NCBI GenBank assembly: GCA_002308935.1
Contig: DBWN01000256.1
Span: forward strand, 24,577-38,849
Reading direction: 5' to 3'
DNA length: 14,273 bases
From: Bacteroidales bacterium UBA1237
GTDB taxonomy: Bacteria; Bacteroidota; Bacteroidia; Bacteroidales; UBA932
Both the position numbers and the translations under genes were made by a program. The notes under the pieces were generated by a model, which worked only from the letters and a program-made list of their open reading frames with translations, was not told the origin of the DNA and did no database searches. How positions within the stretch are numbered: the stretch's first letter is position 1; each line of letters starts with the position of its first letter. Of this stretch, positions 1 to 8,128 are shown piece after piece.

Positions 1-1
1 A

Positions 2-505
2 GCCAATTGCTGGAATCCCGCCGATGTGGCTTCCGCCGGATATCAGGCTGCTGGAAACTGGGTGGGAGTCCTTTTCGCGGTTCAGGCCGTCGGTTCCATT
101 CTTTGGGCTACGATGCTTCCCAGGTTCAAGTCGCATAAGATGGCCTATGCAGTCAGCCTTCTTGTCGGTGCGATAGGATTCGGTTCAGTGATGTTCGTAC
201 ATAATCAATATGTATTGTTCATCTCTTATTTCCTCATCGGGTTCGCATGGGCCGCGATGCTCGCACTTCCTTTCACTATCCTTACCAACTCCCTTAACGG
301 AGAGCACATGGGAACGTATCTCGGTCTGTTCAACGGTACGATATGCCTTCCTCAGATAGTCGCAGCCCTTGTAGGAGGACTTCTCCTCAAGATGGTGGGC
401 GGATCCCAGCCGGCTATGCTCATGATCGCGGGAGTGCTTCTCGTCCTTGGCGCTGTTTCGGTCGGAATCATCCGTGAGAAACCCCTTCCTTCAAAGGACG
501 CCTAG
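2..505 (+). CDS. MFS sugar transporter, C-terminal part (5' end outside window)
   Basis: This is the last 167 residues of a cytoplasmic-membrane transporter; the reading frame is open to the left edge, so the start lies outside. Five hydrophobic segments are visible (around GVLFAVQAVGSILWATM, AYAVSLLVGAIGFGSVMF, YVLFISYFLIGFAWAAML, LGLFNGTICLPQIVAALVG and PAMLMIAGVLLVLGAVSVGI), consistent with roughly helices 8-12 of a 12-helix MFS protein. The stretch LPFTILTNSL followed by HMGTYLGLFN resembles the SLC45/GPH-like sugar permeases found in Bacteroidota. The protein ends with a short charged tail and a TAG stop, 32 bases before susC. From its position its likely job is to carry maltose or glucose released in the periplasm into the cytoplasm; substrate is inferred from context. 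The GTG at 26 is an internal valine codon, not a start. Confidence 0.85.
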   Translation, partial: ANCWNPADVASAGYQAAGNWVGVLFAVQAVGSILWATMLPRFKSHKMAYAVSLLVGAIGFGSVMFVHNQYVLFISYFLIGFAWAAMLALPFTILTNSLNGEHMGTYLGLFNGTICLPQIVAALVGGLLLKMVGGSQPAMLMIAGVLLVLGAVSVGIIREKPLPSKDA

Positions 506-519
506 GTCTATTCGATGCA

Positions 520-535
520 AATAGTCAAAACTATT
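520..535. promoter_or_regulatory. Short inverted repeat just before susC
   Basis: The arms AATAGT and ACTATT pair perfectly around a 4-base CAAA loop, ending two bases before the ATG at 538. It could be an operator half-site pair or a small mRNA hairpin that affects susC translation. No Bacteroidetes-type promoter (TTTG then TAnnTTTG) was seen in this 32-base gap, so susC may be read through from the MFS gene. Six-base arms arise often by chance, so support is weak. Confidence 0.2.
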
Positions 536-537
536 AT

Positions 538-3534
538 ATGTCAAACACTAATTACACTTTAATGAAAAGGATTCAAACCCTCGTGGCGATTGTTCTGTTC
601 GGAACGATCTCCGCATTGGCGTCCGCCCAGGGCGGATACCAGGTTAAGGGTGTCGTAGAAGACGCCATGGGTCCGGTCATCGGTGCAACAGTCATCGAGC
701 AGGGTACTTCAAACGGTACCTCCACCGGACTTGACGGAGACTACATCCTTACCGTTTCATCTCCCGATGCGATCATCGAGATCAGCTGCATCGGCTATTC
801 GACCCAAACATTCAAAGCTTCCGCGGTTCCCGCAGTGGTGGCCCTCGAAGAGGATGCTGAATTCCTCGACGATGTCGTGGTCATCGGTTACGGTACCGTC
901 AAGAAGACCGATATGACGGGTTCCATCTCGACCGTCAAATCAGATGAACTGAACAAGGGAGCCATTTCCTCACCCGCTGACCTCCTTAGAGGTAAGTCAG
1001 CCGGTGTCGTGGTCACTTCCGGAAACGGCCAACCTGGTTCCGGAGCCACCATACGTATCCGTGGAGGTTCTTCCCTTTCCGCAACCAACGATCCTCTCGT
1101 CGTCATTGATGGTCTTCCCGTAAGCAATGAAGGCATCAGCGGTATGAGCGACCCTCTGTCCTCAATCAACCCTTCCGATATTGAGAGCTTCACAGTTCTC
1201 AAGGATGCTTCCGCTACCGCAATTTACGGTTCCAGGGCTTCCAACGGTGTCATCGTGATAACCACTAAGAAGGGCGCCAAGGGCGCTTCCCGTCCCCAGG
1301 TCACAATGGATTACCAGACATCCCTCAGCCATGTCAGCAAATTGATCGACGTGATGGACGCTGGTGATATCCGCAAGGCGATCTCCGCATACCTCAGCGA
1401 GAACCAGGCAGCTTCAGCCCTCGCTGCTCTCGGCAATGCGGACACCAACTGGCAAAAGGAGATCTACCAACTTGCATGGAGCAATGAGTACAACGTCTCT
1501 GTCAGGGGCCGTCTCGGCCTTTGGGAAGGCGCTTACATGCCTTGGCGTGTTTCCGGTGGAATCCTCGCCCAGGAAGGTACTTTGAAGACAGGTATGATGA
1601 ACCGTTCCACCGCTTCGGTGAACCTCACTCCTACCCTCTTCAATGACCATCTGACCATCAATCTCAACGGCAAGTTCGTCAACCAGGGCAACCGCTACGC
1701 CAATACAGGCGCAATCGGTGCGGCCCTCCGTTATGATCCTACCAAGCCTATTTACGACGCTAACGGAATCCACGGCTACACCACATGGCGCGATGCTTCC
1801 GGAAACTACAACACCATGGCGACCCAGAACCCTGTCGCCCTCCTCTATGAGAAGCAGGACAGCGCCGACGCCAACCGTTTCATCGGAAACGCCCAGTTCG
1901 ACTACAAGATCCACGGCTTCGAGGATTTGAGACTCAACCTCAACCTCGGTCTGGACTTCGCCAAGAGCTCAGGTTTCTCGACTTCTCCTATAGGGTCCGA
2001 ACAGTCAATCTGGGACACCAAGCAGTCAGGTTCCGGCTACTACACCGACTACGGTTACATGCGTCGTGACCAGACCCTTGAGTTCTATGCCGCTTACAGC
2101 CACGATTGGGCGAAGCATCACTTCGATCTTATGGGCGGTTACTCTTGGCAGCACTTCTGGAACTCTTCCAACAGCTTGACCACCAAGCTCACTGACAATT
2201 CAGTGCTCAAGGATTCAATAGGAAAGACCGAGTACTTCCTCGTCTCCTTCTTCGGCCGTCTTAACTATTCCTTCGGCAACCGTTACCTCATCACCGCGAC
2301 TGTACGTCGTGACGGAACCTCCAGGTTCCAGAACCACAAGTGGGGTCTCTTCCCTTCAGTGGCACTCGGATGGAACATCAAGAACGAACCTTTCCTCGAG
2401 AACTCCAACTTCTTCTCGACCTTGAAGCTGCGTGCATCCTGGGGACAGACTGGTCAGCAGGACCTCAATGCTGGTAACTATCCTTCACTCGCCACTTACT
2501 ACGGCAACCTCATAGGTAGCTACTACCAGTTCGGTGGACAGACTGTTACCCCCGTTACCCCTCTGGGATACAACTCAGACCTCAAGTGGGAGACCACTAC
2601 TACATATAACGTAGGTGCTGACTTCGGTTTCTTGGGTGACAGGCTGACTTTCTCTGTTGACGCATACAAGAGAATGACATCAGACCTTATCAACTACATT
2701 CCCGTTCCTGCAGGATCCAACCTTACGAACTTCCTCACCACCAATATCGGTGACCTTGAGAACACCGGTGTCGAGGTCGATCTCAACGCAGTTCTCATAG
2801 AGAGACCTAACACAAGCTGGACTGTCGGCATCAACGCCGCTTACAACCGTAATGAGATCACCAAGTTGACCGCGTCTCCTGATGATCATTCCGGTGTCGA
2901 AACCGGCGGAATCTCCGGTGGTACCGGTAACATGGTCCAGATGCATCAGGTCGGTCATCCTACCTCAGCATTCTATGTCTTCAAGCAGGTCTACGACCAG
3001 GCCGGAAACCCCATCGACGGAGCTTATGTCGACCTTGACGGAAATGAGGTCATTGACGACAACGACCGCTACTTCTTCCACAAACCCGCCGCTGATGTGA
3101 CCGTAGGTCTCAACACCACCTTCTCTTGGAAGAACTGGACCGCAGCCCTTTCAGGACACGGCAGCTTCGGCAACTGGGTATACAACAACGTCGCTTCCAA
3201 TCAGGAAATGACCGCTGACCTTTGGACCAACAGCTTCGTGAGCAACCGTCTCATGTCCGCTTTCGATTCAGAGTTCGCCCAGGCGCGTTACCGCTCTGAC
3301 TATTACGTGCGCAACGCTTCCTTCTTCAAGTTCGACAACTTCACCCTCAGCCGCAATTTCCCGAACATCTTCAATTGGGCCGAGAACCTGTCGATCAATG
3401 TCTTCGGTACAGTCCAGAACATCTACACCATCACCAAGTACGACGGCCTCGATCCTGAGGTCTACGGAGGTATCGACGGAGAGATCTATCCTCGTCCTAG
3501 AACCTACATTCTCGGTGTCAAGGTTAACTTCTAA
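538..3534 (+). CDS. susC: SusC-like TonB-dependent outer-membrane transporter
   Basis: Outer-membrane beta-barrel that, with the SusD lid, imports starch oligosaccharides using TonB energy. A signal peptide (about residues 9-31, ending ALASA|Q) precedes a carboxypeptidase-regulatory-like beta-sandwich domain (about 34-108, with GPVIGATV and DGDYILTV). A SusC-type motif DDVVVIGYGT (111-120) leads into the plug domain (about 121-245), which has the family signatures DPLVVIDGLP and LKDASATAIYGSRASNGVI. The rest is barrel, ending in the aromatic strand YILGVKVNF. At 998 residues it is full length for the SusC/RagA family. No N-terminal STN domain is seen, so it is unlikely to signal to an anti-sigma factor. 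The start is uncertain: ATG 562 gives the compact signal peptide MKRIQTLVAI and may be the true start; neither ATG has a clear ribosome site. The gene ends with two in-frame stops (TAATAA) 18 bases before susD. The starch assignment rests mainly on the neighbours. Confidence 0.95.
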   Translation: MSNTNYTLMKRIQTLVAIVLFGTISALASAQGGYQVKGVVEDAMGPVIGATVIEQGTSNGTSTGLDGDYILTVSSPDAIIEISCIGYSTQTFKASAVPAVVALEEDAEFLDDVVVIGYGTVKKTDMTGSISTVKSDELNKGAISSPADLLRGKSAGVVVTSGNGQPGSGATIRIRGGSSLSATNDPLVVIDGLPVSNEGISGMSDPLSSINPSDIESFTVLKDASATAIYGSRASNGVIVITTKKGAKGASRPQVTMDYQTSLSHVSKLIDVMDAGDIRKAISAYLSENQAASALAALGNADTNWQKEIYQLAWSNEYNVSVRGRLGLWEGAYMPWRVSGGILAQEGTLKTGMMNRSTASVNLTPTLFNDHLTINLNGKFVNQGNRYANTGAIGAALRYDPTKPIYDANGIHGYTTWRDASGNYNTMATQNPVALLYEKQDSADANRFIGNAQFDYKIHGFEDLRLNLNLGLDFAKSSGFSTSPIGSEQSIWDTKQSGSGYYTDYGYMRRDQTLEFYAAYSHDWAKHHFDLMGGYSWQHFWNSSNSLTTKLTDNSVLKDSIGKTEYFLVSFFGRLNYSFGNRYLITATVRRDGTSRFQNHKWGLFPSVALGWNIKNEPFLENSNFFSTLKLRASWGQTGQQDLNAGNYPSLATYYGNLIGSYYQFGGQTVTPVTPLGYNSDLKWETTTTYNVGADFGFLGDRLTFSVDAYKRMTSDLINYIPVPAGSNLTNFLTTNIGDLENTGVEVDLNAVLIERPNTSWTVGINAAYNRNEITKLTASPDDHSGVETGGISGGTGNMVQMHQVGHPTSAFYVFKQVYDQAGNPIDGAYVDLDGNEVIDDNDRYFFHKPAADVTVGLNTTFSWKNWTAALSGHGSFGNWVYNNVASNQEMTADLWTNSFVSNRLMSAFDSEFAQARYRSDYYVRNASFFKFDNFTLSRNFPNIFNWAENLSINVFGTVQNIYTITKYDGLDPEVYGGIDGEIYPRPRTYILGVKVNF

Positions 3535-3535
3535 T

Positions 3536-3543
3536 AAGGAGGA
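3536..3543 (+). promoter_or_regulatory. Shine-Dalgarno-like site for susD
   Basis: AAGGAGGA lies right after the susC stop, ten bases before the susD ATG. It is nearly the full anti-Shine-Dalgarno complement. This stands out because Bacteroidota genes rarely use such sites, and most other starts in this operon lack one. Confidence 0.55.
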
Positions 3544-3552
3544 CAGACTATT

Positions 3553-5079
3553 ATGAAAACAGTGAAATATATTCTCAGCGCTTTCGTGGTTCTCGCAGGG
3601 GTCAGCCTCACTTCATGCGTGAAGGATCTTGACGTGACCCCTATCGATCCGAACCTCAATACCGCCGACAAGCAGCTCAACACCGAGGCTGACTACCTGA
3701 ACGTCCTCGCAGGCGTTTATACAGGATTCGCGACCTCCGGTTACTACGGCCCGGACGGCGGTCCTTCAATCTCCGGTCTTGACGGTGGTGCCAGCCAGTA
3801 CATTAGGGGTCTTTTCAACCTCAACGAGCTTCCTACAGACGAGGCCGCAAACAACTGGAATGACCAGACCATCAAGGATTTCCATGCAATGTCATGGACT
3901 ACTTCCGATGTGTTCATCTACGCATTCTATTCAAGGGTGAACCTTCAGATTTCCATTTGCAATGAGTTCATCCGTCAGGCCAAGAACTTCGGCGGTCTCG
4001 ACGCACTTATCGCTGAGGCAAGGGCTCTTAGGGCAATGGCCTATCTGCACGCCATCGACAACTTCGGAAATGTTCCCTTCAGTGATGAGAACCTTGTCAT
4101 CGGAGTTGACGTACCCCAGCAGATTTCACGTGCCGCACTTTTCACCTGGATCGAGGAGGAGTGCAAGGACCTTCTCAACAACAGCGCTCTTCCTGCTCCC
4201 CGTGCCGCTCAGTACGGACGTATCGACAAGGGTGGTGTAAAGATGATCCTCGCCAAGCTTTACCTCAATGCTGGTGTTTATACCGGAACTCCCAGGTGGG
4301 ATGACTGCGCTGAGGTTCTGAACAGCCTTATGGGTGACGGATACAGCCTGCACCCTGTTTATTCAGACCTTTTCGGTGCTGACAATGACATCTGCACAGA
4401 CGAAATCATTTTCGCGATTGAGCAGGACGGTGTTGACACCCAGAGCTACGGTGCTACCAACTATATCATATTCGGATCCACCGGTGACGGTGTGAACGCC
4501 GCTGATATGGGTATTTCCTCTGGTTGGGGCGGTCTCCGTGCTACTGATGCCTTCTACAATACATTCGAGGAAAGTGACGCCCGTAAGATGTTCAGCGACG
4601 ACAAGTTCCACAAGGGACCCATCACTGACGTGAGCGACTTCACCGCTGGCGGGCATCCTTCAATGAAGTTCAGGAACATCACCTCTACCGGAGTCCAGGG
4701 CAAAGCCGCAGGTTTCGTGGATACCGATTTCCCTGTGTTCCGTTATGCTGATGTTCTTCTGATGCTTGCAGAGTGCGGCCTCAACGGTTCATCCAAGGTC
4801 AGCGCTTCCGCAGCCCAGAACTACTTCAATCAGGTACGCGCCCGTGCAGGTCTCGGAGAGCTTGAGCTCACCGCTGACAACCTCATAGCTGAGAGGGGAC
4901 GCGAACTTTATCACGAGTGCTGGAGAAGAAGCGACCTCATCCGTTTCGGAAAGTTCACTTCATCCGACTTCACATGGGATCTCAAACCGGCTACCGTGGA
5001 TGCACACAGGGTCCTCTACCCGATTCCTTCACAGGATATGACAAGTAGCGGACAGCTCACCCAGAACCCCGGTTATTAA
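3553..5079 (+). CDS. susD: SusD-like starch-binding outer-membrane lipoprotein
   Basis: Surface lipoprotein that binds starch and forms the lid over the SusC barrel. A lipoprotein signal peptide ends SLTSC with the lipid-accepting cysteine at residue 22, followed by VKDLD, an acidic stretch that fits surface export. The N-terminal SusD-like helical region includes AEARALRAMAYLHAIDNFGNVP (about 154-175, quoted in part here by its key residues R157, R160, Y164 and F171). The C-terminal RagB/SusD region contains FPVFRYADVLLMLAE and ends LYPIPSQDM then NQ-type tail LTQNPGY. W102 in NNWND, Y299 or Y304, and W325 in GWGGLRAT are likely counterparts of the aromatic starch-binding arc in Bacteroides thetaiotaomicron SusD; this is from memory of the family and not aligned. 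The length of 508 residues is typical. It follows susC by 18 bases and precedes the SusE/F-like gene by 20. Confidence 0.95.
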   Translation: MKTVKYILSAFVVLAGVSLTSCVKDLDVTPIDPNLNTADKQLNTEADYLNVLAGVYTGFATSGYYGPDGGPSISGLDGGASQYIRGLFNLNELPTDEAANNWNDQTIKDFHAMSWTTSDVFIYAFYSRVNLQISICNEFIRQAKNFGGLDALIAEARALRAMAYLHAIDNFGNVPFSDENLVIGVDVPQQISRAALFTWIEEECKDLLNNSALPAPRAAQYGRIDKGGVKMILAKLYLNAGVYTGTPRWDDCAEVLNSLMGDGYSLHPVYSDLFGADNDICTDEIIFAIEQDGVDTQSYGATNYIIFGSTGDGVNAADMGISSGWGGLRATDAFYNTFEESDARKMFSDDKFHKGPITDVSDFTAGGHPSMKFRNITSTGVQGKAAGFVDTDFPVFRYADVLLMLAECGLNGSSKVSASAAQNYFNQVRARAGLGELELTADNLIAERGRELYHECWRRSDLIRFGKFTSSDFTWDLKPATVDAHRVLYPIPSQDMTSSGQLTQNPGY

Positions 5080-5099
5080 CAGATTAAACCGACTACATC

Positions 5100-8036
5100 A
5101 TGAAAAAGATATTCAATACGATATTGGCCGGTGCGGTAGCCTTTGCGGCACTCTCCTGTACTCAGGAAGAGCTGGTGACCTTCAATCCTACGGATCAGGT
5201 CGCCCCTATTCTGAACGCACCTTCAAGTGAAGCTGTCACCCTTACCGAAGATGGTACCTTGGCCGCATTCACTTTCACTCCGGCCAGCTACGGCGTTCCC
5301 GCCGCTATCAGCTATACTCTTTATGCTGACGTCGTGTCTTCGGATTTCGCTAATGAGAAGGTTCTCGGTTCCACCAAGTCCCCTTCCAAGGAAATCGTCG
5401 TAAAGGCCAAGACTCTCAACAACATGCTCATAAGCGCCGAGAAGGAAGTCGGTGCAGAGGCTCCCGTATACCTCAGACTTAAATCCGAGTGGATGGGAGA
5501 AAGCTCAGCCGTCGCAGGTGGTGCATATGCTCTCTATTCGAACGTCGTCACCCTCAACGCCATCCCCTATGAGGCCGAGAAGGAATACGCGAAAGTCTGG
5601 CTCCCCGGTACCGCCAACGGTTGGGACCACAAGACCTGCGAGTACCTCTTCAACTTCGACGAGGATGATGTCACCTATGAAGGTGTGACGGATTTCGGTG
5701 AGGGTCATGCGACAAACGGCTTCAAACTTACAGGAGCAGCCGGTTGGGATGACGCTACAGGTAACTGGGGCTCTACCGCTTCTTCACCTGAAGCAGAGTC
5801 AATCCAGCTCGTGAACGGTATCAACGACAATATCGCCGTTTACACCAAGAACCGTTTCTATCACTTCTCCTTTGACAAGCCAAGCCTCGTGTTGACCAAA
5901 GACTTCTCGTTCGATCAGGTCGGAGTGATCGGCCTCAACGGTGATTGGAGCAATGATATTGTCATGACATGGCATACAGCCAAGCAGCGTTTCTACGCCG
6001 ATGTCGATGTTGCGGCAGCAACCGAGTTCAAGTTCCGTGCTGACGCGGACTGGGCTATGAACTGGGGTGGTGAGCTTGATCACCTTACAAATGGTGGAGC
6101 CAATATCCCCATCGAAGCTGGTCAGTACAGGATTTACCTCAACCTCAATGACCTTGACAACATTACCGCTGAAATCAACGCTGACATGTACGGCAAGGAG
6201 GAAGGCGGCAAAGAAGTAGAGCCGGAACCCGAACCCACATATAAGGGATGGGGTATTATCGGTGACTTCAACTCTTGGTCTGGAGACGCCGCTATGACTC
6301 AGGACGGCAACGTCTGGACCGGATATGTCACCATTTCCGAGACAGGTGGACTCAAACTCCGTAAGGATGCTGACTGGACCGAGAACTACGGTGGAACCAT
6401 GAAGGCACTCGGTGAGTCGTTTGAGGCTGTAGCCGGAGGCGACAATATTACTCTTGATCCGGGATTCTACAAGGTTGTCCTTGATCTCGATGCTCTTACC
6501 ATCACTATTTCTGACGGAACTGTCTGGAGCCTCATCGGAGACTTCAACTCCTGGTCTGGAGACGTTGATATGGTCCTGACTGAAGGCAAATGGATCAGCC
6601 CTGCTACCAATATCACTGCTGGAGGTCTCAAACTCCGCAAGAACCACAGTTGGGATGAAGATATGGGTGGCGTCATGGAGGCTGTCGGTGTTCCTTTCGC
6701 GGCTGTTGCCAAGGGAGATAACATTGCCATCCCTGAGGACGGAATCTATATCGTAACTTACGATCCTGAGGCCGGTACTATCCTTATCGAGTCCGCTGGC
6801 TGGGGAGTCGTAGGAACCATCAACTCTTGGGGTGAAACCCCTGATCTCGCGATGAAAGAGGAAGGCGGTTGGCTTGTTCGCAAGAATCTCGCCCTCGCTG
6901 ACAGCGACCAGATCAAGGTCCGTTATCAGAACGATTGGAATAAGGGTGACTACGGTGCACGTACTGCCGTCGGTGTCCCTGTCAAGGCAGACAAGGGTGG
7001 GGCCAATATCGCTCCCGGAGCCGGCACATACGATATCTACTTCGATGCTGACAATGAGGTCATCTACGTCGTGAATGCAGGCGAGAGCCTCAATTACTGG
7101 GGTGTCGTCGGAACCATCAACGGTTGGGGCGAGACAAAGGACCTCATCATGTATGACAACGGTAAGGGTTACCTTGTCCATACAGGTGCCGTTTTGGCCC
7201 AGGGTGACAAGATCAAACTCCGCAAGAACTCAGTATGGGATATTAACCGCGGAGGCACATGGGCAGTAGGAGAGGCAATAGCAGTGACTCAGAATGGAAG
7301 CGATATTGAGGTTGCCGAGGCTGGAACATACGATATCTATTTCGATGAGGCTGCAGACCTGATGTACATCATGCACGAGGGTGAAACTCCCGGAGAAGGC
7401 GGAGATGAGCCCGGTGAAGACGAGCCTGTCTACAACGACTATATCTATCTTGTCGGTGCTGATACCGATTGGGGGACTTCCCCGATCGCTATGCCGTCAG
7501 TGAAGAATGGTGAGAACAACACCTCTGTTTACAAGATATTCGCATACCTTACCGGAGAGTTCAAGTTCAAACCCAATGCTGACAACTGGGACGGAGACTG
7601 GGAGTATTCAGAAAACGGCAAGATATCCGAGAGCGGTTCCGGCAACATTCCTGCACCGGATGCTGGATATTATATGGTGACTGTGGACATCAAAGCCCTC
7701 ACCTATGATCTTACGTTGATAAGCTCCATCGGAGTCATAGGTCCTGCACAGGATGGCTCTTGGGATACAGATACCGACATGACTTGGGATGGTGAGAAGA
7801 AAGCATGGACCATTACCATGGACCTCAAAGCCGATCTGTTCAAGTTCCGCGCTAATGACGGATGGGACATCAACTGGGGAGGAACCGGAGACGATCCTAC
7901 TCCTGCGATAATCGGACAGAATGCGATCAGGATGGGCGGACAGAACTTCTCTATCGCTGAGGCAGGCAAGTACACCATCGAACTCAACGCTCAGGTGGAC
8001 GGACTCGGAATAGTCAATATCACCAAGGCTGAGTAA
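5100..8036 (+). CDS. Giant SusE/SusF-like multi-module starch-binding lipoprotein
   Basis: Probable surface lipoprotein that binds starch but has no catalytic domain. The signal peptide ends AALSC (cysteine 20), followed by TQEEL, an acidic surface-export-like stretch. Residues about 21-160 form a SusE-type N-terminal domain. About eight beta-sandwich modules follow, at roughly 165-268, 274-362, 382-472, 475-566, 567-660, 666-760, 781-875 and 876-976. Most share a start like GxIGxxNxW and a later core (F/L/I)K(F/L/V)R, then W, then N(W/Y)GG, as in FKFRADADWAMNWGG. Acidic Pro/Glu/Gly linkers at about 367-382 and 760-780 split the array into 2+4+2 modules. From memory, B. thetaiotaomicron SusE and SusF have two and three such modules in proteins under 500 residues, so this 978-residue protein is about twice the usual size. 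It replaces both susE and susF here. Whether every module binds starch is unknown; modules 1, 5 and 7 depart most from the motif. Confidence 0.9.
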   Translation: MKKIFNTILAGAVAFAALSCTQEELVTFNPTDQVAPILNAPSSEAVTLTEDGTLAAFTFTPASYGVPAAISYTLYADVVSSDFANEKVLGSTKSPSKEIVVKAKTLNNMLISAEKEVGAEAPVYLRLKSEWMGESSAVAGGAYALYSNVVTLNAIPYEAEKEYAKVWLPGTANGWDHKTCEYLFNFDEDDVTYEGVTDFGEGHATNGFKLTGAAGWDDATGNWGSTASSPEAESIQLVNGINDNIAVYTKNRFYHFSFDKPSLVLTKDFSFDQVGVIGLNGDWSNDIVMTWHTAKQRFYADVDVAAATEFKFRADADWAMNWGGELDHLTNGGANIPIEAGQYRIYLNLNDLDNITAEINADMYGKEEGGKEVEPEPEPTYKGWGIIGDFNSWSGDAAMTQDGNVWTGYVTISETGGLKLRKDADWTENYGGTMKALGESFEAVAGGDNITLDPGFYKVVLDLDALTITISDGTVWSLIGDFNSWSGDVDMVLTEGKWISPATNITAGGLKLRKNHSWDEDMGGVMEAVGVPFAAVAKGDNIAIPEDGIYIVTYDPEAGTILIESAGWGVVGTINSWGETPDLAMKEEGGWLVRKNLALADSDQIKVRYQNDWNKGDYGARTAVGVPVKADKGGANIAPGAGTYDIYFDADNEVIYVVNAGESLNYWGVVGTINGWGETKDLIMYDNGKGYLVHTGAVLAQGDKIKLRKNSVWDINRGGTWAVGEAIAVTQNGSDIEVAEAGTYDIYFDEAADLMYIMHEGETPGEGGDEPGEDEPVYNDYIYLVGADTDWGTSPIAMPSVKNGENNTSVYKIFAYLTGEFKFKPNADNWDGDWEYSENGKISESGSGNIPAPDAGYYMVTVDIKALTYDLTLISSIGVIGPAQDGSWDTDTDMTWDGEKKAWTITMDLKADLFKFRANDGWDINWGGTGDDPTPAIIGQNAIRMGGQNFSIAEAGKYTIELNAQVDGLGIVNITKAE
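6243..6797 (+). repeat. Recent in-frame duplication: modules 3 and 4
   Basis: The two units are offset by 276 bases (92 codons). The stretch 6261-6288 matches 6537-6564 at 26 of 28 bases, and 6345-6365 matches 6621-6641 at 18 of 21. Both encode GDFNSWSGD and GGLKLRK. Nearly all differences shown are at third codon positions, which points to duplication followed by selection on the protein. Confidence 0.8.
6798..7379 (+). repeat. In-frame duplication: modules 5 and 6
   Basis: GGAACCATCAAC occurs at 6813-6824 and at 7110-7121. The segment 7023-7046 matches 7323-7346 at 22 of 24 bases, encoding GTYDIYFD in both. The offset is 297-300 bases (99-100 codons), slightly longer than in the module 3/4 pair, so the two duplications look like separate events or have since diverged by small insertions. 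Confidence 0.75.
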
Positions 8037-8046
8037 AACTTATCAT

Positions 8047-8091
8047 GGCGGAGACGGGTTCTTCAAAGACGCCCGTCCCGCCTTCGCTTTT
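8047..8091 (+). terminator. GC-rich hairpin with short T run, possible partial terminator
   Basis: GGCGG-A-GACGGG (8047-8058) pairs with CCCGTC-CCGCC (8072-8082), giving 11 base pairs with one bulged A. The loop is 13 bases. It is followed by TTCGCTTTT, an interrupted T run. It lies 10 bases after the SusE/F-like stop. Since the genes on both sides belong to one pathway, it probably attenuates transcription or protects the upstream message from 3' decay more than it ends transcription fully. Confidence 0.45.
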
Positions 8092-8121
8092 GGACTGGAG
8101 ACCCTGACCGGTCTTCAGTCC
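8092..8121 (+). other. Second strong hairpin in the gap before susG
   Basis: GGACTGGAGACC pairs with GGTCTTCAGTCC over 12 base pairs, including one G-T wobble, around a 6-base loop. It has no T run after it, so it is not a standard terminator. It sits just ahead of the SusG-like gene and could be an mRNA-stabilising stem or part of a larger regulatory fold. Bases 8046-8052 (TGGCGGA) can also pair with 8119-8125 (TCCGCCA), which competes with both hairpins. Confidence 0.5.
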
Positions 8122-8128
8122 GCCAATT

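Larger units (their letters stand above)
5592..8027 (+). repeat. Tandem array of about eight starch-binding-type modules
   Basis: Module boundaries in DNA are approximately 5592-5903, 5919-6185, 6243-6515, 6522-6797, 6798-7079, 7095-7379, 7440-7724 and 7725-8027. Repeat length is about 90-100 codons. Modules 2 and 8 resemble each other (GVIG, MTW, then FKFRA and NWGG), and modules 1 and 7 share a looser pattern. Modules 3-6 form a separate, more uniform block. Boundaries were drawn by eye. Confidence 0.8.

Noticed and set aside
26..505. GTG at 26 as the start of a short transporter gene
   Set aside because: The frame stays open to the left edge and continues with residues that fit a transporter, and a five-helix MFS protein would be incomplete. 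It is the tail of a longer gene.
1414..1914. Minus-strand open frame of 166 codons inside susC
   Set aside because: Antisense to a strongly supported susC reading frame, composition dominated by Val/Gly/Glu as expected of a shadow, and no recognisable motif.
5799..7181. Long open frame of 460 codons on the minus strand inside the SusE/F-like gene
   Set aside because: It lies wholly antisense to a convincing gene and follows its module repeats. It shows no signal peptide or family motif, and the lack of stops is explained by codon bias and repetition on the + strand.
6243..7379. CRISPR-like or mobile-element origin for the DNA repeats
   Set aside because: The repeats are in frame, about 276-300 bases apart, and encode matching protein modules; there are no short regular repeats with unique spacers and no transposase or terminal inverted repeats.
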